A stretch of DNA of 30,640 nt from CAZNUM01 sp046861615. Lineage in GTDB: Bacteria > Fidelibacterota > Marinisomatia > Marinisomatales > TCS55. Numbering within the stretch: position 1 is the first letter of the stretch; each line of letters starts with the position of its first letter. The notes below the pieces were generated by a model that had not been told where the DNA came from, did no database searches, and worked only from the letters and a program-made list of their open reading frames with translations. Shown in pieces: positions 1-8,916 of this stretch. The translations under genes were made by a program, and so were the position numbers. The stretch is from assembly GCA_046861615.1 (NCBI GenBank), contig JBHHUS010000022.1:1-30640 (forward strand), in the 5' to 3' direction.

Positions 1-68
1 GCTCAGTTGGTCAGAGCGCTGTCTTCACACGGCAGAGGTCGGCAGTTCGAGCCTGCCATCGCCCACCA
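1..68 (+). tRNA. tRNA-Val (anticodon CAC), 5' end outside window
   Basis: The D-arm, anticodon arm, T-arm and 3' acceptor strand are present; the first nine or so bases lie before the window. The anticodon stem is 19-23 paired with 31-35, the loop is 24-30 and the anticodon CAC is at 26-28, which reads the valine codon GTG. The T-arm is GGCAG/CTGCC around a TTCGAGC loop. The CCA end is encoded at 66-68, unlike the second tRNA in this window. Confidence 0.93.
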
Positions 69-137
69 AAGGCAGTTCCCTGCCCGACTGATTGCGTCAG
101 TAATTGGACGGAAAGTCTGTTATTTTCTCCATAGCCA

Positions 138-299
138 ATGTTCTATGTGTATGTGCTTGAAAGCATTACATCCAACCGGTTATACATCGGTCAAACCAGC
201 CATCTCGCAAAACGACTAATTGAACACCTCTCCGGGAAAAGCCCCTACACCCGAACCAGAGAACCCTGGATCCTAATAGGAACCTTTTTCTTAAAATAA
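138..299 (+). pseudogene. GIY-YIG endonuclease-domain gene, truncated
   Basis: A 53-residue reading frame begins MFYVYVLES and continues with RLYIGQTSHLAKRLIEH, the hallmark start of the small GIY-YIG (UPF0213/UvrC-like) nuclease family: the first Tyr pair, the YIG triplet and the following Arg and His are all seen. Family members are normally about 80-95 residues. This one stops soon after the PWILIG strand and lacks the C-terminal helices and the catalytic Glu/Asn region. It sits just downstream of tRNA-Val. I read it as a decayed or truncated copy and not a functional nuclease. A natural short form is possible but less likely. Confidence 0.6.
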
Positions 300-355
300 A
301 GTTTATATATTGACGATATTTATGTAAATTCCGTCACTTAATTAATGGAATTATT

Positions 356-1486
356 ATGCGTTACGATAGGATTATCTACAAAAATATCCAAGATCAGCTC
401 AATTTGAATAAAGTCATACTGGTTGTCGGTCCTCGCCGGGTCGGTAAAACTGTCTTGTTAAACCAGTTGTGTCAATCCTATACTGGCAACTACTTGCTCC
501 TGGACGGTGAAGATTTGGACACAGCCATGATCCTAGAGCGTCGCACCGTTTCGAATTACCAACAACTACTCGATAATATATCACTTCTGCTTATCGATGA
601 AGCTCAAAAGATTGATCAAATCGGGGCGATTGTAAAATTAATGATTGATCACTTCCCCCATCTTTCAATTATTCTAACAGGCTCATCGGCATTCGATCTA
701 AAACAAAAATTCGGTGAGCCCCTGACCGGCAGAAAGATAACACATCATTTATTCCCGTTAAGCCAGAAAGAGTTCTCAAAATATGAAAATATTCTTGATA
801 CGCGAAATAATTTAGAGAAAAAACTCATTTTTGGCTGTTACCCTGAAGTATGGCAATACCGGAATAACAAAGACCGAATTCTCTATCTGCGTGAATTGGT
901 TAACGATTACCTTTTCAAGGATATCCTGGAATTAGAAAATATCCACAATGCTGGAAAATTGAAGAATTTATTAAGATTACTTGCCTTCCAAATCGGGAAA
1001 GAAGTTTCTAATGACGAATTAAGTCGTCAATTAAGATTAAGCAGAAATACGGTTGAAAAATATCTGGAATTACTGGCGAAGGTATTTGTTATCTTTAAGT
1101 TAGAGGGTTTCAGCAGAAACCTCCGCAAAGAAATTACTAAAAATCATCGGTGGTATTTCATAGATAATGGCATATTGAATACCATTTTGTCCAATTTTAA
1201 ACCTCTAAGTATTCGTCAAGACGTAGGACTCCTGTGGGAAAACTACATCATCAGCGAAAGACGCAAATATCAGCATTACTGTCAAATGATTGTTAATAAT
1301 TATTTTTGGAGAACGTATGACCAGCAGGAAATTGACTGGGTGGAGGAAATAGACACAGAAATTAATGGTTATGAAATGAAGTGGTCCCCTCAAAAAAGCA
1401 GAATACCAGCAGCCTGGAAAAAGGCCTACCCCCAGGCGGGCTTTGAGGTAATTCATCAAGACAATTATTTAGATTGGATTCTGTAA
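356..1486 (+). CDS. AAA-type ATPase with DUF4143 C-terminal domain
   Basis: A 376-residue cytoplasmic protein. The Walker A motif GPRRVGKT lies at about residues 25-32, the Walker B motif LLLIDEAQK at about 77-85, and a sensor-like LTGSSAFDL at about 107-115. The C-terminal part carries the DUF4143 pattern, with WENYIISE and then EIDWV followed by YEMKW. The Asp and the ExK pair resemble the PD-(D/E)XK nuclease core seen in this family. Such ATPases are widespread, often strain-variable and of unknown substrate; some are suspected toxin or defence components. The gene stands alone between the GIY-YIG remnant and the DUF3228 gene, with 42 bp to the latter. The ribosome binding site is weak. 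The family assignment is firm; the function is not known. Confidence 0.85.
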   Translation: MRYDRIIYKNIQDQLNLNKVILVVGPRRVGKTVLLNQLCQSYTGNYLLLDGEDLDTAMILERRTVSNYQQLLDNISLLLIDEAQKIDQIGAIVKLMIDHFPHLSIILTGSSAFDLKQKFGEPLTGRKITHHLFPLSQKEFSKYENILDTRNNLEKKLIFGCYPEVWQYRNNKDRILYLRELVNDYLFKDILELENIHNAGKLKNLLRLLAFQIGKEVSNDELSRQLRLSRNTVEKYLELLAKVFVIFKLEGFSRNLRKEITKNHRWYFIDNGILNTILSNFKPLSIRQDVGLLWENYIISERRKYQHYCQMIVNNYFWRTYDQQEIDWVEEIDTEINGYEMKWSPQKSRIPAAWKKAYPQAGFEVIHQDNYLDWIL

Positions 1487-1528
1487 ACGAATGCCAATAA
1501 AATAATTTCAGCTTAACAGGACAAAATA

Positions 1529-2098
1529 ATGAAACCAGATAAAATTGCCGTAAATGCATTTGTAAGACGCCAGGTCCCCGGATCAGGCAAATCCTATGCC
1601 CCATCCTTATCATTTGAAGAAATTGCCCACCATGTCCAGGAGCAGATGGGAAAGGGGCGGTACAAAACCGGACCACGGAAGGGAATCCGTATTGTGGCCG
1701 GTACCCGGGAGTTTGCTGAAAAATTTATTGCACCGTTTGTCAAAATTGACCATACGACACATCTTAAAGCGGATTGGGTCTGCCGCCGGGAGTCGGAAGA
1801 AGCCTATATTCGCATCCGCGCCTTGAATGGCAAACCCATCCCAGCCGGTAAGGTGGAATTCATTCTTTACCGCCACGATCTATTGGCCGAAACAAATGAA
1901 CAATCATCTGATGCTGATTGGGAATTAATCAGCATTCACGCCATCCCGGAAGGAATTGAAACCATTCCCATGCAGCCGGTTACAATGATGCGGAATCAGT
2001 TGCAGCTACCCGGTGGTACCCGGGCAGAATACAGCTCCGCTCAGTGGGCGGAAGCAGTCCGTTTCTGGCAGCAATATGCCGCCTTGGAAGGTGCCTGA
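1529..2098 (+). CDS. DUF3228 family protein
   Basis: A 189-residue soluble protein with no signal peptide or membrane segment. It shows features I associate with DUF3228: FVRRQ near the start, SFEEIAHHVQ, the segment EFILYRHDLLAE, SSDADWELISIHAIPEG, and MMRNQLQLPGGT near the C-terminus. The function of this family is not established. An AGGA sequence lies about ten bases before the ATG. It precedes galE by 66 bp on the same strand and may be cotranscribed with it, but nothing in the sequence links it to sugar metabolism. The family call is by recalled motif resemblance and should be confirmed with a profile search. Confidence 0.65.
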   Translation: MKPDKIAVNAFVRRQVPGSGKSYAPSLSFEEIAHHVQEQMGKGRYKTGPRKGIRIVAGTREFAEKFIAPFVKIDHTTHLKADWVCRRESEEAYIRIRALNGKPIPAGKVEFILYRHDLLAETNEQSSDADWELISIHAIPEGIETIPMQPVTMMRNQLQLPGGTRAEYSSAQWAEAVRFWQQYAALEGA

Positions 2099-2164
2099 TA
2101 TTCCGTAGATTATCCCGTCTTATTTCCCTTTATAATCAAGCATTTGAATACAGAAAATTAACGG

Positions 2165-3133
2165 ATGAATATTTTAGTGACCGGCGGCGCCGGATACATC
2201 GGTTCCCACGTTGTTCTGGATCTCTGTGAAGCCGGCCATGCCGTGGTTGTACTGGATGACCTCTCCACCGGACATAAAGCGGCGGTGGACAGTCGGGCTC
2301 AATTTTTCATCGGCTCTACTTTAAAAACAAAAGACCTGGAGGCCGTGTTTAAACAGCCCTTCGACGCCGTCATCCACCTGGCCGCGTTCAAGGCCGCCGG
2401 GGAGTCCATGGAAAATCCTGAGGCTTACTCCCGGAACAATATTTGTGGGACGGTAAATCTCTTGAATGTCATGCTGAAACATACAGTCAAAACATTCGTT
2501 TTTTCCTCCACTGCCGCTGTGTACGGCAATCCCCAATACCTGCCGATCGATGAAAAGCATCCCCTGGAGCCAATCAATTATTACGGCTTTACCAAACTTG
2601 AAATTGAACGTATCCTGGCCTGGTACGGAAAATTAAAGGGTCTAAAATTTGCTTCCCTCCGTTATTTCAATGCCGCCGGTTATGACCCCCGGGGACGAAT
2701 AACCAGCCTGGAAGATAATCCCGCTAACCTGTTACCAATCGTAATGGAGACAGCAGCGGGAAAACGGAAACAAATGCAGGTCTTCGGCAACGATTATCCC
2801 ACCAGCGACGGCACCGGTCGCCGGGATTATATTCATGTCTCCGACCTCTCCCGGGCACATCTCCAGGCGCTGGAGTATCTATCCTATGGTGATCATACAT
2901 CCCTGACCGTCAATCTGGCCACTGGGGAGCATCATTCTGTGTTGGAGGTCATTCAAACAGCCGAAATGGCTACCGGTAAACCGATTCCCTATGAAATTAC
3001 ACCGCGGCGCCCGGGCGACCCTCCGGAACTGTACGCCAACAGTAATCAGGCGGATGAACTTTTAAACTGGAAACCTCAGTTTTCAGACCTGACCACAATC
3101 CTGGAGACCATGTGGCAGGTGTACAAACCTTGA
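2165..3133 (+). CDS. galE: UDP-glucose 4-epimerase
   Basis: A 322-residue short-chain dehydrogenase/reductase of the extended type that interconverts UDP-glucose and UDP-galactose with bound NAD. The N-terminal nucleotide motif is GGAGYIGS (residues 7-14), followed by LDDLSTGH, which places the adenosine ribose. The catalytic region has the SSTAAVYG serine/threonine stretch and the YxxxK pair in YYGFTKLE. LRYFNAAGYDP and RRDYIHVSDL are typical GalE segments. Length is slightly under the usual 330-340. It supplies precursors for surface polysaccharide. The stop codon overlaps the start of the kinase fragment that follows. Confidence 0.95.
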   Translation: MNILVTGGAGYIGSHVVLDLCEAGHAVVVLDDLSTGHKAAVDSRAQFFIGSTLKTKDLEAVFKQPFDAVIHLAAFKAAGESMENPEAYSRNNICGTVNLLNVMLKHTVKTFVFSSTAAVYGNPQYLPIDEKHPLEPINYYGFTKLEIERILAWYGKLKGLKFASLRYFNAAGYDPRGRITSLEDNPANLLPIVMETAAGKRKQMQVFGNDYPTSDGTGRRDYIHVSDLSRAHLQALEYLSYGDHTSLTVNLATGEHHSVLEVIQTAEMATGKPIPYEITPRRPGDPPELYANSNQADELLNWKPQFSDLTTILETMWQVYKP

Positions 3134-3363
3134 AGCGTTCCAGTCCTTTCGTTGCCCTGGCCGGAAACATCGGTGTGGGCAAAACCACCTTTACTGAAAA
3201 ACTGTCCAATTGCCTGGGCTGGAAACCCTTCTACGAGTCGGTAGCTGACAATCCTTACCTGAGTGACTTCTACAACGATATGAACCGCTGGAGTTTCAAC
3301 CTGCAAATCTACTTCCTGCACCATCGTTTAAACTACCAGGCCGAACCGGTTCAACTGGAATAA
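3130..3363 (+). pseudogene. Deoxynucleoside kinase, C-terminally truncated
   Basis: The frame encodes the first third of a deoxyadenosine/deoxyguanosine-type kinase: the P-loop segment ALAGNIGVGKTTF, the acidic segment YESVADNPYL, and DFYNDMNRWSFNLQIYFLHHR, which normally lines the nucleoside pocket. Family proteins are about 200-220 residues. Here a TAA follows after about 77 residues, before the conserved DRS motif and the LID region, so the product cannot be an intact kinase. I placed the start at TTG 3130, which overlaps the galE stop; ATG 3112 in the same frame is an alternative. I found no continuation in the three plus-strand frames of the 336 bp that follow, which points to deletion of the 3' part and not a simple frameshift. 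Confidence 0.75.
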
Positions 3364-3699
3364 TCATTTAAAGTCGGAGGGAAGCGCTAACGTACCCCCT
3401 ATATTGTTAACCTTATTGTAAACCGCAGTTAAATATTCCCCCGGATCAAAATGAAGCCAAAAGATAACGGTGGAAAAAAGGATTAATCAATCCTATCTAT
3501 CGATCACCAGCTTTAAATTCTTCCATGGAAGTTTTCCCCAAACCGGTGATTAAAATATTCACCCGAATTCATTAATTTTTAGCGGGATTAAGTCTAAAAT
3601 ATTCGACTACCGTTGGAAGAAAATAATGAATTCTGATTGACCGACGGGAACCAACAGCAAAAAAATGATTACAATCGATAGTGATCAATTCTGAATGCG
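3364..3699. other. Intergenic region with inverted repeats before the histidine kinase operon
   Basis: This 336-bp stretch has no supportable gene. It holds a perfect 12-bp palindrome CTTCCATGGAAG (3520-3531) flanked by the inverted pair ATCACC (3503-3508) and GGTGAT (3545-3550), a symmetrical arrangement that could be an operator or a cruciform. It must contain the promoter of the two-kinase operon that starts at 3700, but I see no convincing -35/-10 pair. Confidence 0.4.
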
Positions 3700-5922
3700 A
3701 TGAGCCCGGTTGCACCAGATAAAAATTCCACTCCTGCTTTGAAATCCGCACCCCAAGCAACCAGTAACTGGGTATTATGGACAATTGGCCTGGTATTTTC
3801 GGTCACCATCGCCTGGTACGGATACTATTCACATTTCAATTTTCAGCGGCATATTATAGCAAATTTTAATCATGAACAGGCCGCTCTGGTCCAGGCCCTG
3901 GGGACGGTGATTGGTGCCTATGTCACCGAAGCCAGTCAGGACATCCAGCAACTGGCCCGTGAAATCGAATCCACCGGCAAGATCACAAACAGCAGCCGGT
4001 TCATCGAAACTACCTATCAGATCCACCGTAATGAAATTTTAGCCCTTGTTCTGGTAAATGAAACCGGCCGCATTATATTCCAGACGCCCTCAACCGCTGA
4101 ACCGGACTCCGCTTTCAAACAACAGGTACAAACAATTCTTTCCGCTAACCAACCCAAAACCATTCCCCAACTCACCAGGCGAATAACCTTCCGCGGAAAT
4201 AATGTTGTGGGCATTATTAGCCCGGTTAAATTAGGTAAAAATAAACGCTACTATCTTCTGGGTATTCTGGGGATCGAGAACTATATCAATTCCCATCTCT
4301 CCAGTTGGCTGGGCGAGGAACCCGCAGTTATTCTTGCAGATCATAATGGTGATATCCTTTCGCTCTACAATCCAACTCATACTGAGACTAAACTGATGTC
4401 AAAAGGGAACATTCGCCAACTCAGCCGAACCTGTCTCAATTGTCACCAGGTGAATGATTTCTTCGATATGCAGCAATCCACTCAAAGTGAAATTGTTACC
4501 CACTCCGTTTTCAAGGATCCCGATCAGGTTCTGCAAAACAGAACCACTGCCTCTTTGTCGGTTCTGAATGAAATTTGGAGTATCAGTATTTATTCTCCCT
4601 ACGAGGAGGTTCAGGGCGCCATCCGGAAAAACTATCGGAATCTGTTCATTTTTTCCCTGTTACCGCTCATCGTAATCATCGCTTTCACCCACCGTGTTTT
4701 CACCATCCAGAAACACCGGGCCATTTTGGAAACGGAGGCCAAAAACCTGCGTACTATTGCCGCTTCTTCCGAAGCATTGCAAGAAAGCGAAGAAAAATTT
4801 CGGAGTGTTATTGAACAGTCCAATGACGGCATTTACGTTTTACAGGGATACCGCTTTGTATTTATCAATAGCCGCTTTTCTGAATTAACCGGTTACACAC
4901 GGGAAGATATCAATGGTGCCGATTTTAACTTTCAACGGTTATTGGCACCGGAAGGAATGGCCGTCATCCAGGAGCAGGAAAAATTATCTGCCCGGGGCCA
5001 AAAAATACCCGACCGGTTCGTATTAAAAGGTTTGCGCAAGGATGGAGAAAAACGGGATTTTGAGGTCAGCATTACGCCGGTGAAATGGGGCAATACCGAT
5101 GCCATCCTGGGAGTGTTGAATGATGTAACGGAACGAATTGAAGATCAACAAACCCTGGAAGCGGCCCTGGCGCGGGCCCGGGCTGGTGAACGGGTAAAAA
5201 CCTTATTTTTAGAAAATGTATCCCACGAAATCCGTACACCCCTGAATTCTATCCTCGGCTTCAGTGATCTGATCGAGGACCGGGTTAAAGAACACATTAA
5301 ACCGGAGGATCAAATTTTATTCGAAACGCTTCGCAAAGCGGGTGAACGCCTGTTGCATACGGTACACGAAATTCTTGAAATCTCTCAGATCGAATCTGAA
5401 AATATTCAACCCCATTTCCAGGAACACGATCTGACGAAAATCCTGGAGAACATTACGGCTGACTACACACCCCGGGCTGAAGCCAAACACCTGACCATCC
5501 AATTCAACTCCACTTTGAAAACGGCTCCCGTATGGTGCGACAAGCACAGTCTCTCCCTGGCGATTTCAAACCTAGTGGATAACGCCATCAAGTATACCCA
5601 CGACGGAAGCGTTGAAATCAAACTGGAGCCAGGGCCAGACTCCACCTACATTGCCACGATCAACGACACAGGCGTTGGAATGAGCGAAGAATTCATGGAA
5701 CGGATGTTCGACATTTTCACCCAGGAAAGCGAGGGGTACACCAAAAAATACCAGGGCCTCGGTCTGGGCCTGGCCATCACCAAACGTTATCTCGATTTGA
5801 ATCAGGTGGCGATCAGCGTCCGCAGCAGGAAGGAAAAAGGGTCTACCTTCACACTTACATTTCAAACTTACCCGACTAAAATAATAAGCGAAAAGCCAGA
5901 AGTTAACTCGATTACGCCGTGA
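3700..5922 (+). CDS. Membrane sensor histidine kinase with periplasmic c-type heme motif and PAS domain
   Basis: A 740-residue kinase. A transmembrane segment (about 25-45) leads to a large extracytoplasmic domain (46-310) resembling a double Cache fold. Inside it is CLNCH (C245, C248, H249), a canonical c-heme attachment motif. A second membrane segment (about 312-335) is followed by a short coiled stretch, a PAS domain (about 363-480), the HisKA box with phospho-acceptor H509 in SHEIRTP, and the HATPase domain with N-box SNLVDNAIKYT, G1 DTGVGMS and G2 GLGLGLAI. Periplasmic heme-c sensors with one CxxCH are known from Geobacter chemoreceptors. The gene overlaps the next by 4 bp (GTGA) and has no partner regulator of its own, so it probably feeds the shared NtrC-type regulator. 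The ligand is inferred to be a redox state or a small gas. Confidence 0.88.
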   Translation: MSPVAPDKNSTPALKSAPQATSNWVLWTIGLVFSVTIAWYGYYSHFNFQRHIIANFNHEQAALVQALGTVIGAYVTEASQDIQQLAREIESTGKITNSSRFIETTYQIHRNEILALVLVNETGRIIFQTPSTAEPDSAFKQQVQTILSANQPKTIPQLTRRITFRGNNVVGIISPVKLGKNKRYYLLGILGIENYINSHLSSWLGEEPAVILADHNGDILSLYNPTHTETKLMSKGNIRQLSRTCLNCHQVNDFFDMQQSTQSEIVTHSVFKDPDQVLQNRTTASLSVLNEIWSISIYSPYEEVQGAIRKNYRNLFIFSLLPLIVIIAFTHRVFTIQKHRAILETEAKNLRTIAASSEALQESEEKFRSVIEQSNDGIYVLQGYRFVFINSRFSELTGYTREDINGADFNFQRLLAPEGMAVIQEQEKLSARGQKIPDRFVLKGLRKDGEKRDFEVSITPVKWGNTDAILGVLNDVTERIEDQQTLEAALARARAGERVKTLFLENVSHEIRTPLNSILGFSDLIEDRVKEHIKPEDQILFETLRKAGERLLHTVHEILEISQIESENIQPHFQEHDLTKILENITADYTPRAEAKHLTIQFNSTLKTAPVWCDKHSLSLAISNLVDNAIKYTHDGSVEIKLEPGPDSTYIATINDTGVGMSEEFMERMFDIFTQESEGYTKKYQGLGLGLAITKRYLDLNQVAISVRSRKEKGSTFTLTFQTYPTKIISEKPEVNSITP

Positions 5923-7373
5923 AATCGTTCCTCCACCGACTGGAAGTCAAATTTGTTCTGATTGCCACTATGATTGTGTTTATTGGGGCTGTAATCATTA
6001 ATTCCATCGTCTATTCTTATGAATATCATGAACATTATGAAATCGTAACCAACCGGGCAAAGCTTAGTGCTTCTATTATCGCTGATGCCATCCAGGGGAT
6101 ATTACGCCAGCACTTTAAAGGTTTTAACGGGGCGGTGCAAACACAATTAGATGATCTGTTAAACGAAATCTCCGCCGGGAAGTCGGAGTATAAATGGGCG
6201 GCAACAATTTATGACCACAATCTCCAGCCAGTTTTTACTTTTGGTGACACTTTAATACCGTTAACGCCCTCACCATCGCGGACTTTATTTACTGCAAACA
6301 AAGACTCGTTTGTTAATCTCGGAAAGACCGTTGATCAGACCGGATCCCTGGCCGCTTACCGGCCATTAGCATTGGGAAATAAGCAGCAGGGATACCTTTC
6401 GGTTATCATGAACTATGACCTGGCGGAAGCAGGCTTACACCAGTTATTGCTGAATCTGATTACAATAGCAGTTGTTGTGACCGTAATTTCAATTTTTATT
6501 GCCATCCTGATAGCCCGGAAACTGGCTCAACCAATTAAAATCCTGGCCCGGGAAACGGAATTAGTGGAAGCTCCTCACTATACTACTAACCTGAAAAAAA
6601 CCAGACAGGATGAAATCGGTACTTTACAGGAGCGGTTTCTGGTAATGCTCAATCGTTTAAGGAAAACAGAAGCAGAAAAAGAACAAACCCGCCAAACGCT
6701 GATTCAAACCGAAAAAATGGCTTCCATCGGTACCATTGCTTCAGGGGTTGCCCATGAAATCAATAATCCCCTGGCCGGGTTAAAGCAGAGTATTTCCAGG
6801 ATTATTAATGACCCGGGGAATGTAAATCAGACCAAAAAATACGGCTCTATGATTTTCGACGCTCTGTTACATATTGAAAATGTGATTCAGGGGTTACTGG
6901 ACTTTTCCAAAAAACGTGAACTGCATTTTGAAAATATTGATATAAACCAGGTGTTAACAGATTCAATTAATATGCTCCAATACGAATTCAAAAGGAAACA
7001 TATTCGTTTAAATAAACAATTTTGTAAAAATTCTGCTGCTGTGTCAGGTAACATTTACTACTTGAAACAGGTCTTCATCAATCTGTTGTTGAACGCTGTT
7101 CAGGCCCTGCCGGAGAGCGGAGATATTATTGTCCGGACGCTTTCCACCGGTAATGACGTTGTCGTTGAAGTAGAAGATACTGGTATTGGGATTGAAGCCA
7201 GTAAACTGGATAAAATTTTTAATCCCTTTTTCACTACCAAGGGAGAAGCTGAAGGCACCGGGCTGGGTTTACCCATTTGTTATTCCATAATTCACGACCA
7301 CGGTGGCGATATTTCTGTAACCAGCCAGGTTGGTGTTGGCACAAAATTTGCCGTTACTTTACCACATGCCTGA
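5919..7373 (+). CDS. NtrB/ZraS-type sensor histidine kinase
   Basis: A 484-residue kinase starting at a GTG inside the stop of the preceding kinase gene, so translation is likely coupled. A transmembrane segment (about 11-33) and a second (about 176-200) bracket a periplasmic sensor of about 140 residues with no heme motif. A HAMP-like linker follows the second segment (RKLAQPIKILARE). The dimerisation/phospho-acceptor segment is EKMASIGTIASGVAHEINNPLAG with H279. The HATPase domain has NLLLNAVQAL, DTGIGI and GTGLGLPI. The box style is that of kinases paired with sigma-54 activators. It overlaps the regulator gene by 8 bp, which makes it the probable direct partner. Confidence 0.92.
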   Translation: MKSFLHRLEVKFVLIATMIVFIGAVIINSIVYSYEYHEHYEIVTNRAKLSASIIADAIQGILRQHFKGFNGAVQTQLDDLLNEISAGKSEYKWAATIYDHNLQPVFTFGDTLIPLTPSPSRTLFTANKDSFVNLGKTVDQTGSLAAYRPLALGNKQQGYLSVIMNYDLAEAGLHQLLLNLITIAVVVTVISIFIAILIARKLAQPIKILARETELVEAPHYTTNLKKTRQDEIGTLQERFLVMLNRLRKTEAEKEQTRQTLIQTEKMASIGTIASGVAHEINNPLAGLKQSISRIINDPGNVNQTKKYGSMIFDALLHIENVIQGLLDFSKKRELHFENIDINQVLTDSINMLQYEFKRKHIRLNKQFCKNSAAVSGNIYYLKQVFINLLLNAVQALPESGDIIVRTLSTGNDVVVEVEDTGIGIEASKLDKIFNPFFTTKGEAEGTGLGLPICYSIIHDHGGDISVTSQVGVGTKFAVTLPHA

Positions 7374-8736
7374 AGCGACAAAAAGCGCTAACTCCCTGAA
7401 AATTCTCGTTGTGGATGACGAGGAACTATTCCGGGTCTCGCTCTGCGACGATTTAAACGCCGGTGACTTTGAAACTTTTGGTGTCGGTACCGCCGAAGCA
7501 GCCCGGAAAGCAATCCAGCATAACCGGTTTGATGTAGTCCTTACTGATTTACGTCTTCCAGGGACCAACGGCGTTGAACTGCTCAACTGGGTACGAAAAA
7601 ATAAACCTGAAATTACAGTGATTATCATGACTGCCTACGCCACGGTCCAAACAGCTGTAAATGCCCTGAAAAGGGGCGCTTATGATTACATCACCAAACC
7701 TTTCAGCATGGAGGAATTATTTTTAACCCTCCGGCGGATTCAGCAGTACCAGCAGGTGGTGCAGGAAAATATTCAGTTGAAGCACCAGTTAAAATACCAG
7801 GTTCAATATGAAAATCTAGTTGGTAAATGCAAGGCCATGGAGGACATTTTCCACCTGATTGACGTAGTTTCCAATTCTGAGAGTTCGGTGCTTATTTCCG
7901 GGGAAACCGGTTCCGGAAAGGAAATGATTGCCAATGCCATCCACTATCACAGTCCCCGGGCCAACGGACCCTACATCAAAGTTAGTTGTGCCATTATTTC
8001 CAAAGAACTTCTGGAGAGTGAACTATTCGGCCATGTAAAGGGAGCATTTACTGGCGCCATCCGGGATAAAAAAGGCCGTTTTGCGGAAGCCAACGGCGGA
8101 ACCCTTTTTCTGGATGATGTGGACGATATTCCCCTGGATTTACAGGTTAAATTGCTGCGGGTGCTGGAGGAACACAGTTTTGAAAAAGTTGGTGGTTCTA
8201 AAAAAATCAAAGTGGACATTCGGGTCATTGCGGCCACAAAAACCGATTTACTACAACTTTCCAAAGCGGGAAAATTCCGGCAAGACCTGTTCTATCGCCT
8301 TAATGTTGTACCCATCAATGTCCCTCCGCTGCGGGAGCGAAAAGAAGATATTCCGCTGTTAGTGGAGCACTTTTTAAAAATCTTTTCAAAAGAGAAACGA
8401 GTTACTTTCACTCCGGAAGCCCTAAAAATGCTCATCAATTACCGCTGGCCCGGAAATGTCCGGGAATTGAAAAACATGGTTGAAAGACTCCTGTTGGTCA
8501 ACGACAATCCGGTAATTGACGAAATGATGCTGCCGAATGAAGTATTGAATATTTCCCCGGTTCAACCGGTGAGCTACGATAAGTATTCCTTAAGTAGAAT
8601 TCTGGAAAAAATGGAGCTGGATATTTTGAAATCTACCCTCAAGAGGATGAACGGGAATCAGACAAAGACTGCCCGCTTACTGCATATACCCCTCTCCACC
8701 CTCAGGAGCAAACTTCAGAAATACAATATAATCTAA
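7366..8736 (+). CDS. Sigma-54-dependent response regulator, NtrC family
   Basis: A 456-residue regulator from the ATG at 7366, which overlaps the kinase stop; an upstream in-frame ATG at 7330 would only add a tail. The receiver domain has VVDDEE, phospho-acceptor D61 in LTDLRLPG and YITKPF. The AAA+ domain has Walker A GETGSGKE (about 179-186), the sigma-54 contact loop GAFTGA (226-231) and Walker B LFLDDVDD, where the usual Glu after the first Asp is Asp. The R-finger region YRLNVVPI..PPLRERKEDI is present. The C-terminus is a Fis-type helix-turn-helix ending STLRSKLQKYN. A sigma-54 promoter lies about 180 bp downstream of this gene, before the cytochrome cluster, which is the likely target. 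Confidence 0.95.
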   Translation: MPEATKSANSLKILVVDDEELFRVSLCDDLNAGDFETFGVGTAEAARKAIQHNRFDVVLTDLRLPGTNGVELLNWVRKNKPEITVIIMTAYATVQTAVNALKRGAYDYITKPFSMEELFLTLRRIQQYQQVVQENIQLKHQLKYQVQYENLVGKCKAMEDIFHLIDVVSNSESSVLISGETGSGKEMIANAIHYHSPRANGPYIKVSCAIISKELLESELFGHVKGAFTGAIRDKKGRFAEANGGTLFLDDVDDIPLDLQVKLLRVLEEHSFEKVGGSKKIKVDIRVIAATKTDLLQLSKAGKFRQDLFYRLNVVPINVPPLRERKEDIPLLVEHFLKIFSKEKRVTFTPEALKMLINYRWPGNVRELKNMVERLLLVNDNPVIDEMMLPNEVLNISPVQPVSYDKYSLSRILEKMELDILKSTLKRMNGNQTKTARLLHIPLSTLRSKLQKYNII

Positions 8737-8776
8737 CGGTAACTACTGATCCTTTTAAAAATACTCTGCGATTAAA

Positions 8777-8806
8777 CGAAATTTCGCATATTTAGCGAAT
8801 ATTCGC
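8777..8806 (+). promoter_or_regulatory. Putative upstream activator sites for the NtrC-type regulator
   Basis: Two palindromes sit side by side: CGAAATTTCG (8777-8786) and GCGAATATTCGC (8795-8806). The motif TTCGCATWTT also occurs twice in direct orientation. They lie about 110-140 bp upstream of the sigma-54 promoter at 8917, the normal distance for enhancer-like sites of NtrC-family activators. The assignment to the neighbouring regulator is inference from position. Confidence 0.5.
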
Positions 8807-8896
8807 ATTTTATCCCCTCTGAAAATAATTCCTGCACCCTGAATGGTCTTTACTCTTCTCAGATTTAATCGACTGAAAAACAATTAAGATGATGTT

Positions 8897-8916
8897 AATG
8901 GTCATTAATGACCATT
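8897..8916. promoter_or_regulatory. Perfect 20-bp palindrome abutting the sigma-54 promoter
   Basis: AATGGTCATTAATGACCATT is a perfect inverted repeat of two 10-bp halves with no spacer. It ends one base before the -24 element. This is too close for a classic enhancer-bound activator, so it may bind a repressor or a second regulator that blocks polymerase, or be an additional activator site. No protein can be assigned from sequence alone. Confidence 0.6.

Noticed and set aside
3364..3699. Search for the missing C-terminal part of the deoxynucleoside kinase
   Set aside because: No frame shows DRS or LID-type motifs, so a frameshift explanation was dropped.
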